Below are positions 15,847 through 22,492 of a DNA stretch of 28,797 bases, piece by piece. The notes beneath the pieces were generated by a model. It was not told the DNA's origin. It searched no databases and saw nothing but the letters and a program-made list of their open reading frames with translations. Position numbers and translations under genes: made by a program. How positions within the stretch are numbered: the stretch's first letter is position 1; each line of letters opens with the position of its first letter. Source of the DNA: an uncultured Actinobaculum sp. (GTDB lineage: Bacteria > Actinomycetota > Actinomycetes > Actinomycetales > Actinomycetaceae); NCBI GenBank assembly GCA_938020505.1, contig CALIHR010000030.1:1-28797 (forward strand), in the 5' to 3' direction.

Positions 15847-17310
15847 TCAGTCACGCTTTTGCCAAGGGTCAGGACCTTTCGGGTTATTGATGATGTTTTC
15901 CATGGCGTCTAGATCTGATTGCGATTTCTTATCTTCATTTTTTATGTACTCCACTGCGAGCTCGAAGTTCTTAAACGAATTCTCTGTTTCTTCGGATAGT
16001 CTTTTGATTAGATCATGAAGAAGCCATTTGAAATGGTGAAAAGCAACTGAAGGACCTTTTTCACCTATTCCAACTCGCTTATCACGGTCAACACAGTCAG
16101 TCATGTCAATGTTTTCCATTTTCTTCCATGCTTTGTCAAGATCTTCTATGATCTTATTCTTCGATAGTCCCAATATGTTATCAATGCGACTCTGATCAAG
16201 ACGTAGCTTATCTTTCGTCCGAACTTCAGAGGATTTTGTAGCTTTTAATGTTAAATCATATGAATCTTTCTGAGAATGCATGTTACCCATGTTTGTCACA
16301 AGATTATTCTTGATCGAGTTTTCAGACTTTCTTATAGTAATATTTATTGTATTAAAAGACGTTATGAGAGCATTGATTCCTTCCCCATAGGTATTTGCTG
16401 TACTCGAAGTTTTATCTCCGTCTTTAAGTCCGTCTAAAATCTCAAGGCTGAGACCCGTGGAATCTAAAGCCAGTTTAGTTGCCGGGGTGCCCACGAATAG
16501 TTTGAACCCCTCCATTGCGTACTTGGCAATCTTTAAGACAGTGTCAAGTTTTCCTGACTGACTGTTGGCAACCTTGTTAAAGAGGGTGACGCCTTGAGTA
16601 ACAGTACTTACAACGGACTCGCGCGCTTTTGCAAAGATTCCTTGCTCTGATCCCAGTGCAGATCCCCAAAATACCGTAGCGGTTGAAAGATTGTTTACTA
16701 TTTTACCTAGATTTTCTATTACTATAGATTTGAAAGTTTCTACTGTGACGCCTCCCATTTCCACAAGTTCTCCATGGATAGACTGGACCTTGGTTTGTAT
16801 GTCACCGCTTGGAACTATTTTTCCGCCTGTTATACTTGATCTATCTGCGAGTATAGAAACGATCTGTCTGCACTCGTTCATTTCATACTCAATTCGTTTA
16901 GGATTGGGTAGGCCTATCCAGGGTTCGAGAATCTTCTTGATTTCTTCTCGAACTGAATCAAACTCTGAGGTGAAGTCGCAGTCGTCACATTGCGTCTGTC
17001 TAAAATTTGTCGTTATCGTCGTCGCTTCACCGCCTCCCTCACCGTCTGAGTTTGGGCGTGTGATTCGTGTCGATGATCCCCCGCCTGCGCCTGAATTAAC
17101 AGTTATCAGGTAGTGGTCTTCGGCGAGTGTGAACAACGCCGGAGACGACGCTAACTTGTCGCGCACATAGGCGTCGATCGCCGCCCTTTTGAGGTTGCCG
17201 ATCAACTCTGGAAGGTCGTCGTAGGTCGCATCGGGTAAGTCGAACATGTACGGGTCGTCGAACAACTTCCTGAGAGGCACCTTGCCGTCGTTCTTGTCGT
17301 CAGAGGCCAT
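15847..17310 (-). CDS. Uncharacterised 487-aa helical protein, low-GC and mosaic
   Basis: I do not recognise this protein. The start at 17310 (MASDDKNDGK) is chosen because AAGGAGAAAACA lies directly before it; the frame stays open to 17415 but without a site. No signal peptide or transmembrane helix is evident. The N-terminal 75 residues include LFDDPYMFDLPDATYDDLPE. A Gly/Ser/Thr linker follows (about 73-101), then a Cys pair in QCDDCDF, then a helix-turn-helix-like stretch with WIG at 131-133 and YEMNE at 142-146. Long, probably helical stretches run to the C-terminus, with another YxxxE at 455-459 and the end DPWQKRD. WxG plus YxxxD/E recalls type VII secretion substrates, but size and spacing differ, so this is a hint only. 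G+C falls from about 55-60% at the 5' end to 27-43% in the body, unlike its neighbours. Confidence 0.75.
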   Translation of the reverse strand: MASDDKNDGKVPLRKLFDDPYMFDLPDATYDDLPELIGNLKRAAIDAYVRDKLASSPALFTLAEDHYLITVNSGAGGGSSTRITRPNSDGEGGGEATTITTNFRQTQCDDCDFTSEFDSVREEIKKILEPWIGLPNPKRIEYEMNECRQIVSILADRSSITGGKIVPSGDIQTKVQSIHGELVEMGGVTVETFKSIVIENLGKIVNNLSTATVFWGSALGSEQGIFAKARESVVSTVTQGVTLFNKVANSQSGKLDTVLKIAKYAMEGFKLFVGTPATKLALDSTGLSLEILDGLKDGDKTSSTANTYGEGINALITSFNTINITIRKSENSIKNNLVTNMGNMHSQKDSYDLTLKATKSSEVRTKDKLRLDQSRIDNILGLSKNKIIEDLDKAWKKMENIDMTDCVDRDKRVGIGEKGPSVAFHHFKWLLHDLIKRLSEETENSFKNFELAVEYIKNEDKKSQSDLDAMENIINNPKGPDPWQKRD

Positions 17311-17372
17311 TGTTTTCTCCTTAAGGCTATGGCGTGAATGCGCGGGTGTGAATGAGTTTCTTTTGGATGTAA

Positions 17373-17378
17373 ATTTTA
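17373..17378 (-). promoter_or_regulatory. Putative -10 box of the 487-aa gene
   Basis: Read on the - strand this is TAAAAT, about 62 nt before the start codon. No clear -35 hexamer exists at the usual spacing; that position is occupied by the 34-bp palindrome, which suggests regulator-dependent transcription or repression. Inferred from pattern. Confidence 0.4.
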
Positions 17379-17384
17379 GATGAG

Positions 17385-17418
17385 GCTTTGTTTGACCGGC
17401 GCGCCGGTCAAACAAAGC
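17385..17418. promoter_or_regulatory. Perfect 34-bp palindrome, candidate operator
   Basis: 17385-17401 is the exact reverse complement of 17402-17418 (17-bp arms, no spacer). The core reads TTTGACCGGC followed by its mirror. It lies 6 nt upstream of the putative -10 box of the 487-aa gene and therefore covers the -35 region. Lack of a T-tract on either side and its promoter position favour a protein-binding site over a terminator. Confidence 0.6.
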
Positions 17419-18100
17419 GGGGCGATTCAGTTATGGGGACCGCGAATGCCTGATCGATCGCTGTGATCGAGTGGCGTCGCAGCACTAAGCGAAGGCGTGA
17501 CATGCGGAAATTACAATGCCGGGCCGATTGGCTTCAGCAAGTAAAATCCGCGAGTTTTCAGTTGTGCGAATCGACGTTATGAGTTCCGCCGATACGAGCT
17601 CGCGACTCCCGATCGCGGGATCCGTTCGCCCGATGGACATTAGCCTATGGTGCGATCCGAATTGACGCAACCTATTTCTTTCAATGTGAGTTGTTTCACT
17701 TTAGATTAGGGGCGGTGGCCGTTTGGCGGCTGTCCGTTCCCCGGCCCGTGTCTTGGCGCGCATTCGCCCGTAGACGCGCGACATCCCTTCAGTCAAACGT
17801 CGAGGCATCATGCCCGATTGGCGCAGGCGCCAGGTTGAACCTCGCCCCTTCGCTGGGGTTGAAGGGGTCCGCAGTCAGACGCCTTAGCCGATTGTTTTGC
17901 TGCGCGGGGCGCACTTTAGCGAGGCCAAAAGAGCTTTCGCCTGCCGTGTAGCGGTCAGCCTCGGTTTGCGTGCGGTCAAGTTTGTTTGCGTCCTGTTTGG
18001 CCTTTGGCGTGCGGGCTAGTTTGCGCCCTCAAAGCGGAAGCCGTTCCGCACGCTGGGCCTGGCCTGTTTGCGTGGAGGCTGGTCACTCGTCTCGTCCCGC
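17419..18100. other. Non-coding gap without a recognisable gene
   Basis: No frame here gives a protein I can support. A 61-codon - strand frame (17485-17670) and two + strand frames (17691-17951 and 17970-18347) lack ribosome sites and family motifs. There is a 7-bp hairpin (CCCCTTC 17845-17851 with GAAGGGG 17861-17867), a small palindrome TCCCG-ATCG-CGGGA near 17606-17619, and three copies of GTTTGCGT (17964, 17984, 18066). It may be decayed sequence bordering the accessory genes. Confidence 0.4.
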
Positions 18101-18331
18101 TCAGCCTTCTGTTGCGACGACGCGGACCTCGATCCGCCTCCCGTTCGGCAGGTCCATTGCCACGACGTCGCCGTCGCTCAACCTGTGGCCCCGCCGGGTT
18201 TCGACGTCGCCGTTGACGATGATCTCGCCGGCTCTCACCAGCTCAGCGGCTTCGGCGCCGCTGCCCGCCAGAGAGGCGAACTTGACGAACTGCCCGAGTC
18301 TGATCGGCAGATTGACCGCGACGTCTTCCAT
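18101..18331 (-). CDS. Small S4-domain RNA-binding protein (YaaA/RlbA-like)
   Basis: This is a 76-aa protein made almost only of an S4 fold: IRLGQFVKFASLAGSGAEA, LVRAGEIIVNGDVETRRG and HRLSDGDVVAMDLPNG follow the pattern of stand-alone S4 proteins such as YbcJ, YaaA and RlbA. These bind structured RNA, often ribosome-associated. The start ATG has GGAGGAACA directly upstream. It stands alone on the - strand, downstream of the DedA-like gene by 126 nt. The precise role is not known from sequence. Confidence 0.85.
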   Translation of the reverse strand: MEDVAVNLPIRLGQFVKFASLAGSGAEAAELVRAGEIIVNGDVETRRGHRLSDGDVVAMDLPNGRRIEVRVVATEG

Positions 18332-18457
18332 TGTTCCTCCTGTGTGACGGGCGCCAGGCGCTCGAAGAGCAGGTTCTCCTCGGCGCCGCGCGGGCGGCTT
18401 GGCAGGCTCGGGCTTCCGGGTCCGAGGGGCAGAACCCCGATCCCGATTGACGGGCTC

Positions 18458-19012
18458 TCATGCGTGGGCGGCGGGCTCCGCGAGATGATCCGCGGATTCG
18501 CGGCCGCGACGTTTTTTCCTTCTGCGGGAAAGGATACAGCCGATCGCCGCGGCAAGCGCCAAAGCGCAGAAGACGGCGATTCCCGCGGGGGAGCCCGCCG
18601 CTGCGGCCACGGCGGCGTTCCACACGGCAAAGCCGACGGTCGAATAGATGAGCGCCCAGGCCAGCCACCCGGGGAATGCAGCCAGATTGTACTTGGGCCA
18701 CGAAAGCCCGACGACCCCCGCCGCGACGTTGACGACCGTCTGGATGCCGATCGTCAGGTAGGCCAGCGAAATGACGATCCACCCGCGTTTCTTGATGTTG
18801 TCCATCGCCCGCTGCGTTCGCTTTGCGTTGGCCCACTGCCACGCTCGGCGTCGAAAGCCGCCCGACGGCTCCCTGCCGGAGATCGTCACCCGTCTGCCGT
18901 AGCGCCCGATTCCGTAGACGAGGTTCGATCGCGACGCGACGAGCAGCGTCAGCGTGAGGAAGACGAGAGGGAACGGCCCCGTCGACGTGAATTCGCCGAT
19001 GCTCTTGAACAT
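18458..19012 (-). CDS. DedA/VTT-like membrane protein
   Basis: The 184-aa protein has hydrophobic segments at about 10-28, 78-100, 112-138 and 142-162, a basic cytoplasmic stretch (36-78), and a basic tail (RRRKKRRGR). The stretch with SLAYLTIGIQTVVNVAAGVV, then SWPKYNLAAFPGWLAWALI and YSTVGFAV, resembles the C-terminal half of DedA/VTT (SNARE-associated) proteins, which act as lipid scramblases or flippases. ASRSNLVYGIGRYGRR fits the family's N-terminal part. I chose the ATG at 19012 because a TACAAT box ends 6 nt upstream, giving a leaderless message. A GTG at 19045 would add 11 residues but has no ribosome site. Family assignment is moderate, from recall of the pattern. Confidence 0.7.
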   Translation of the reverse strand: MFKSIGEFTSTGPFPLVFLTLTLLVASRSNLVYGIGRYGRRVTISGREPSGGFRRRAWQWANAKRTQRAMDNIKKRGWIVISLAYLTIGIQTVVNVAAGVVGLSWPKYNLAAFPGWLAWALIYSTVGFAVWNAAVAAAAGSPAGIAVFCALALAAAIGCILSRRRKKRRGRESADHLAEPAAHA

Positions 19013-19018
19013 ATCCAG

Positions 19019-19024
19019 ATTGTA
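19019..19024 (-). promoter_or_regulatory. -10 box of a leaderless promoter for the DedA-like gene
   Basis: On the - strand this reads TACAAT, followed by 6 nt and then the ATG at 19012. The spacing predicts that transcription starts at the A of the start codon. No strong -35 hexamer is seen. Confidence 0.45.
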
Positions 19025-19100
19025 ACCGAAACGTCTTTGCGACACTATTGGGCGGAAACCAGGCTAAACGTTGCCGTCGCAGAAGATTCTATGCGACGCC

Positions 19101-19502
19101 TTAAACGCCCTTCTCCCCGCCCGCGCACGTCGAACACGTTCCCATGAGCTCGAGTGTGTGCTCGACGTCGACGAAGTCCGCCTCGGCGGCGATCTGCTTG
19201 GCCCACGCCTCGATCTGGGGGCCGGCCACTTCGACCGTCCTCCCGCACATTCTGCAAACCAGGTGATGGTGATGCTCGGTGGAATCGCAGGAGCGGTAGA
19301 GGAGCTCCGAATCGGTGCGCAGAACGTCCACGGCCCCCTCGTCCGAGAGGACCTGGAGGGTGCGGTAGACGGTCGCCAAGCCGATCTTAGAGCCCGACTT
19401 CGCGAGGTCGTCGTGCAACTGCTGCGCGGAAACGAAAGAGGAAAGCTCCTCCAGGCGTTTTGCTATCGCCTGGCGCTGGGCTGTGTTTCGTGTTCGTCCC
19501 AT
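19101..19502 (-). CDS. zur: Zinc uptake regulator Zur (Fur family)
   Basis: This 133-aa Fur-family repressor binds DNA when loaded with zinc. The winged-helix part contains FVSAQQLHDDL and IGLATVYRTLQVLSDEG, the recognition helix region. The dimerisation domain has a HHHHLVCRMCG cluster (H77-80, C83, C86), H115 and a C-terminal CSTC (C123, C126), the two Cys pairs forming the structural Zn site. EVAGPQIEAWAKQIA is typical of actinobacterial Zur rather than Fur. It is the last gene of the znuA-znuC-znuB-zur operon, and its start lies inside znuB (40-nt overlap), so it is probably translationally coupled and autoregulated through the site at znuA. Confidence 0.92.
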   Translation of the reverse strand: MGRTRNTAQRQAIAKRLEELSSFVSAQQLHDDLAKSGSKIGLATVYRTLQVLSDEGAVDVLRTDSELLYRSCDSTEHHHHLVCRMCGRTVEVAGPQIEAWAKQIAAEADFVDVEHTLELMGTCSTCAGGEKGV

Positions 19503-20380
19503 GTGACTGCTTTCTTCGGCCTGCGGCGGATGCAGAGCGCGAGAACGGAGCGGCCTGTCGCGACAATTGTATATGTTCCGATGAGCAAGGTCACGATCGT
19601 CGCTCCGGGCGCAAGCCTGACGAAATAGGTGGTTGCAAGCCCGACGACGCAGGCGAGCACGCCCAAGCCCATGGCTATCCCCATCGTTTTGTTGAACGAC
19701 GAGGAAAGCAGCTGCGCGATGGCGACCGGAACGATCATGATCGCCGAGACGAGCAGCACGCCGACCACCCGCATGGCCACCGAGACCGTCAGAGCCGCGA
19801 CCACGGCGACGAGGATGTTGAGCGTCCTCACCCGCAGGCCGCAGGCCTTCGCAAAGTCTTCGTCGTGCGAAAGGGAGAAAAGAGGGCCGCGCAGGCCCAG
19901 CCCGAAAAGCAGGACGAAGGCCGAGAGGACCGCCGTGTAGAGGACCTCGTGGGGGGAGACGGTCGCGATCGAGCCGAAAAGGTAGCTCGTCAGCTTCTCG
20001 GTGTTCCCGCCGGCCAGCGAGATGATGATGACGCCCAGGGCGATGCCCCCGTAAAAGAGCATCGCCAGGGCGACGTCGCCGCCTGTGCGCCCCTGGGCGC
20101 GCACGACCTCGATGAGAACGGCGCCGACGACCGACGCCGCGATCGCCCCCGGTATCGCCAACGAGTCTTTCGGGTCGAGGCCAAAGACGCTCGCCGCCAG
20201 CCAGCCGCCTGCCACCCCCGTCAAGGCGACGTGGCCGATCCCGTCGCCCATGAGCGCCATCCCGCGCTGAACGAGGTAGGTGCCGACCGCCGGCGCGGAG
20301 ACCCCCACCAGTATCGCGACGACGAAGGCCCGCTGCATGAACGGCGCCTCGAGCATCTCTCGGATCGTTTCAAGCGTCAC
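19463..20380 (-). CDS. znuB: Zinc ABC transporter permease
   Basis: This is the membrane subunit of a zinc ABC importer of the ABC-3 (ZnuB/TroC) family. The 305-aa protein has about eight hydrophobic segments and family landmarks LVQRGMALMGDGIGHVALTG, GGDVALAMLFYGGIALG, YLFGSI and VGVLLVSAIMIVPVAIAQLL. I start it at GTG 20380, which overlaps the znuC stop as GTGA and has GAGGATGG upstream. An ATG 8 codons later (20356) is the alternative. The open frame continues far upstream inside znuC but encodes no family sequence there. The C-terminal 30 residues are charged and overlap the zur start. Confidence 0.93.
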   Translation of the reverse strand: MTLETIREMLEAPFMQRAFVVAILVGVSAPAVGTYLVQRGMALMGDGIGHVALTGVAGGWLAASVFGLDPKDSLAIPGAIAASVVGAVLIEVVRAQGRTGGDVALAMLFYGGIALGVIIISLAGGNTEKLTSYLFGSIATVSPHEVLYTAVLSAFVLLFGLGLRGPLFSLSHDEDFAKACGLRVRTLNILVAVVAALTVSVAMRVVGVLLVSAIMIVPVAIAQLLSSSFNKTMGIAMGLGVLACVVGLATTYFVRLAPGATIVTLLIGTYTIVATGRSVLALCIRRRPKKAVTWDEHETQPSARR

Positions 20381-21165
20381 GATGGATCCATCCTCAGAGT
20401 CGGTGCGTGGTGTGCCTGCCAATCGGCGGAGTCGTGCGGGTGGACGTGGTCGTGCCCAGGGCGGTCGTGGCCCGGAGGCGGCGGAGGAGGCGCGCCGTCG
20501 TGAACGACGCGCCCGCCCTCCAACACGACGGCCCGCTCGACTATCGGCTCCAATTCGCCCATTTCGTGGAGCACGGTGACCAGCGTCGTGCCGCGCTCGC
20601 GAAGCTCGGAGAGGATTGAGGCGAGGGCCCGCCTCGAATCGCGGTCGATTCCCGCGAGGGGCTCGTCCAGAAAGAGCAGATCGGGCTCGCGCACAAGCGC
20701 CCTGGCGATGAGCACCCTTTGCGCCTGGCCGCCGGAGAAAACCTGGACGTGGTCGCGGGCCCTGTCCTCGAGGCCGACGGCGGAGAGGGCCTCCAACGCT
20801 TTGCGCTTGGCCCTCGGGCCGACGTCGGCCCACAGGCGGCCCTGCCCGAGCAAGCCTGAGCGGACGACCTCGAGCGCCGTCGCCGGCACGCCCGAAGACG
20901 CGGTCACCCGCTGAGGGACGTACCCGATCCGAGACCAGGGAACGGACTTTCTTGCGGCGACGCTCTCCCCGAAAAGCTCGACGCTTCCGGCGGAGGCCGG
21001 AACGATGCCGAGAATGGCGCGCACCAGCGTCGATTTGCCCGAGCCGTTGGCGCCGAGGAAGGCGACGGATTCGCCGGAAGCGACGCACAGGGCCACGTCG
21101 TCGAGAATGCGCGAGCCGCCCAAATGCACGGCGAGGCCCTGCACGGCCACGGGAATGGCGTTCAT
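20377..21165 (-). CDS. znuC: Zinc ABC transporter ATP-binding protein with His-rich tail
   Basis: This 262-aa ATPase drives ZnuB. It has Walker A GANGSGKS (38-45), the signature FSGGQAQR (143-150), Walker B LLFLDEP (163-169) and the H-loop histidine H200 in TVLHEMGE. After the ABC domain, a short proline run leads to a His/Asp-rich tail (about 232-254, GHDRPGHDHVHPHDS then HH), likely to bind zinc on the cytoplasmic side. The start ATG at 21165 has AGGAGAACG directly upstream; the frame is open a further 23 codons without family similarity. znuB overlaps its end by 4 nt. Confidence 0.94.
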   Translation of the reverse strand: MNAIPVAVQGLAVHLGGSRILDDVALCVASGESVAFLGANGSGKSTLVRAILGIVPASAGSVELFGESVAARKSVPWSRIGYVPQRVTASSGVPATALEVVRSGLLGQGRLWADVGPRAKRKALEALSAVGLEDRARDHVQVFSGGQAQRVLIARALVREPDLLFLDEPLAGIDRDSRRALASILSELRERGTTLVTVLHEMGELEPIVERAVVLEGGRVVHDGAPPPPPPGHDRPGHDHVHPHDSADWQAHHAPTLRMDPS

Positions 21166-21174
21166 CGTTCTCCT

Positions 21175-21288
21175 GTCTGCGCGCCGATTACTCGTCCGTC
21201 GGCACGGCGATCGTTTGCCCCGTCGGCACGGCAATCATATGTCCGTCGGCTACCCGGTGCTTGCCCGTCTGCGCGCCGATCGCATGCC
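21175..21288. repeat. Five-unit imperfect 22-24-bp tandem repeat between znuA and znuC
   Basis: Units begin at 21175, 21198, 21222, 21245 and 21267, each starting GTC(G/T)GC and mostly ending in CC. Units 2 and 3 share GTCGGCACGGC then AATC/GATC-type sequence. Units 1 and 5 share the exact 14-mer GTCTGCGCGCCGAT. The array fills nearly the whole 140-nt gap and is transcribed as part of the operon leader between znuA and znuC. Function unknown; it could be an RNA element or a slipped-strand repeat. Confidence 0.7.
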
Positions 21289-21305
21289 ACCGGCTTCGCA
21301 CGGGG

Positions 21306-22322
21306 TCACTTGCAGGCGAGGGCCTTCTTGAGCGCCGTCAGGTTGTCCGTCATGGCCGCCTGGTAGTCGCCCTTCTCGGGTTTGGACTCGAGCGGGCTGA
21401 GAACCGCGGTGACGGTGTTCGTCTCCTTCGCGAGAGTCTCGGCGGGCTTGCCGCTGACGAGCTCCTCGGTGAAGATCGTCGTGGTCCCGTTCTCCTGGAC
21501 GTACTTCTTGACCTTGGCCAGCGTGGCAGGGCTCGGCTCGGACTCGGGGTCGATGCCGGACAGTCCCACCTGGGAAAGCTTGTAACGGTCCGCCAGGTAG
21601 CCGAAAGCGGTGTGCGTCGTGACGATCGAGCGGCGTTCGCACGTGGCCAGGCCGGTCTGAAAGGACTTGTCGAGCCCGTCGAGCTTCTTCTGAAGGGCCT
21701 CGTTGTTCTTCTTGTAGGCGTCGGCGTGGTCGGGGTCCTTCTTCGAAAGCTCGGCCGCAATCGCGTCGGCGGCGCGCTTCATCCGCGCGGGGTCGAGCCA
21801 GAAATGAGGATCGGCGGCGTCGCCGTGGTCGTGGCCCTCCGCGTGGTCGTGTTCTTTCCCGTCTTCGTGGTCCTTTTCTCCGTCGCCTTTCTTGTCGCCG
21901 TCTTTCTTGTCGCCGTGATCGTGGTCGTGCTCCAGGAGGCCTTCATGGTGGACCAGGTTGACGTTTTTCGTCAGGTCGACCGCCGAGACGTCGCTCAGGG
22001 AGCCGACGGCGTCGTCGAGAGACGGCTGGAATCCCTTGACGTAAAAGAGCGCCTTCGTTTTGTTCAGCTCGGCGATCTGCTTCGTGCTGATTTCGAAGTC
22101 GTGCGGCTCGGTGCCCGCGGGTGTCACGGAAGAGACGTCGACGTGGTCGCCGCCGATCTGCTGCGTGAGCCACTGGATCGGATAGAAGGAGGCGGCCACT
22201 TTCAGCTTCCCGGAAGATCCGCCCTTCGAATCGTCGGAAGAGTCCGAGCACGAGGCGAGTCCGAGGGCGAGGGTCAGCGCGGACATGGCCGCGACGATGC
22301 GTGTACGATGTCTATTAAACAT
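21306..22322 (-). CDS. znuA: Zinc ABC transporter substrate-binding lipoprotein
   Basis: ZnuA captures extracellular Zn(II) for ZnuBC. The 338-aa product has a lipoprotein signal peptide (basic MFNRHRTR, hydrophobic core, lipobox LASC with C25). The cluster A-I fold carries ligand candidates H74 in PHDFE, H173 in DPHFWLDP and H237 in THTAFGYLADRY, and a long His/Asp/Lys-rich loop (about 125-167) characteristic of zinc rather than manganese binders. C228 and C337 could form the family's disulfide. I chose ATG 22322, since the -10 box lies 7 nt upstream and the message is probably leaderless. The frame stays open to a TTG at 22337, but that extension overlaps the promoter and the Zur box. Confidence 0.93.
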   Translation of the reverse strand: MFNRHRTRIVAAMSALTLALGLASCSDSSDDSKGGSSGKLKVAASFYPIQWLTQQIGGDHVDVSSVTPAGTEPHDFEISTKQIAELNKTKALFYVKGFQPSLDDAVGSLSDVSAVDLTKNVNLVHHEGLLEHDHDHGDKKDGDKKGDGEKDHEDGKEHDHAEGHDHGDAADPHFWLDPARMKRAADAIAAELSKKDPDHADAYKKNNEALQKKLDGLDKSFQTGLATCERRSIVTTHTAFGYLADRYKLSQVGLSGIDPESEPSPATLAKVKKYVQENGTTTIFTEELVSGKPAETLAKETNTVTAVLSPLESKPEKGDYQAAMTDNLTALKKALACK

Positions 22323-22336
22323 GAGAACCATTATCA
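22322..22336 (-). promoter_or_regulatory. Zur box over the znuA -10 box and start codon
   Basis: On the - strand the 15-mer is TGATAATGGTTCTCA, with outer TGA and TCA and inner AAT/TT symmetry, close to the actinobacterial Zur operator (TGAnAATnnTTnTCA type). It covers the -10 hexamer and the first base of the znuA ATG. Zinc-loaded Zur bound here would block transcription of the whole operon, including its own gene. Confidence 0.75.
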
Positions 22337-22359
22337 ACCTGACCTTGAAATGCTGTCAA
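22330..22359 (-). promoter_or_regulatory. znuA promoter
   Basis: On the - strand a perfect TTGACA (22354-22359) is followed after 18 nt by GATAAT (22330-22335), with 7 nt to the ATG. This predicts a strong leaderless promoter. The -10 box is inside the Zur-box site. Confidence 0.75.
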
Positions 22360-22436
22360 AAGATGCCTGTTGTTTGCCGGTGCTGGGCTGTGTGGAAAAC
22401 CCCATCCTCGGCCGGCGCCGCGCAGGCGATCGCCGG

Positions 22437-22442
22437 TAGAAT
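22437..22442 (+). promoter_or_regulatory. Putative -10 box for glyS
   Basis: TAGAAT lies 50 nt upstream of the glyS ATG in the 170-nt divergent znuA/glyS region. No good -35 is visible at the normal distance (GC-rich there). It is the best candidate for the promoter of the glyS-dgt unit. Confidence 0.4.
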
Positions 22443-22492
22443 CGAGTGGACTCCGCGTCATCCAGGCGCGGCAACGAAAGGAGCGCAGCTCT

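Noticed and set aside
17485..17670. 61-codon - strand open frame in the empty gap
   Set aside because: No ribosome site, no family motif, and no neighbour arrangement to support it.
17830..17890. tRNA-like look of the reverse complement (a GGTTCAACC segment and a short hairpin)
   Set aside because: The T-arm does not form a 5-bp stem and no acceptor stem or anticodon arm can be built; only a 7-bp hairpin remains.
15110..18100. Mobile element or prophage
   Set aside because: No transposase, integrase, terminal repeats or target-site duplication was seen; only the base composition suggests transfer.
20381..21088. Upstream extension of the znuB frame
   Set aside because: The extension lies fully inside znuC in another frame and encodes no permease sequence; the GTG at 20380 gives a normal-length ZnuB.
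22323..22337. TTG start for znuA at 22337
   Set aside because: It would place the start upstream of the predicted transcription start and within the Zur box; the signal peptide is complete from ATG 22322.
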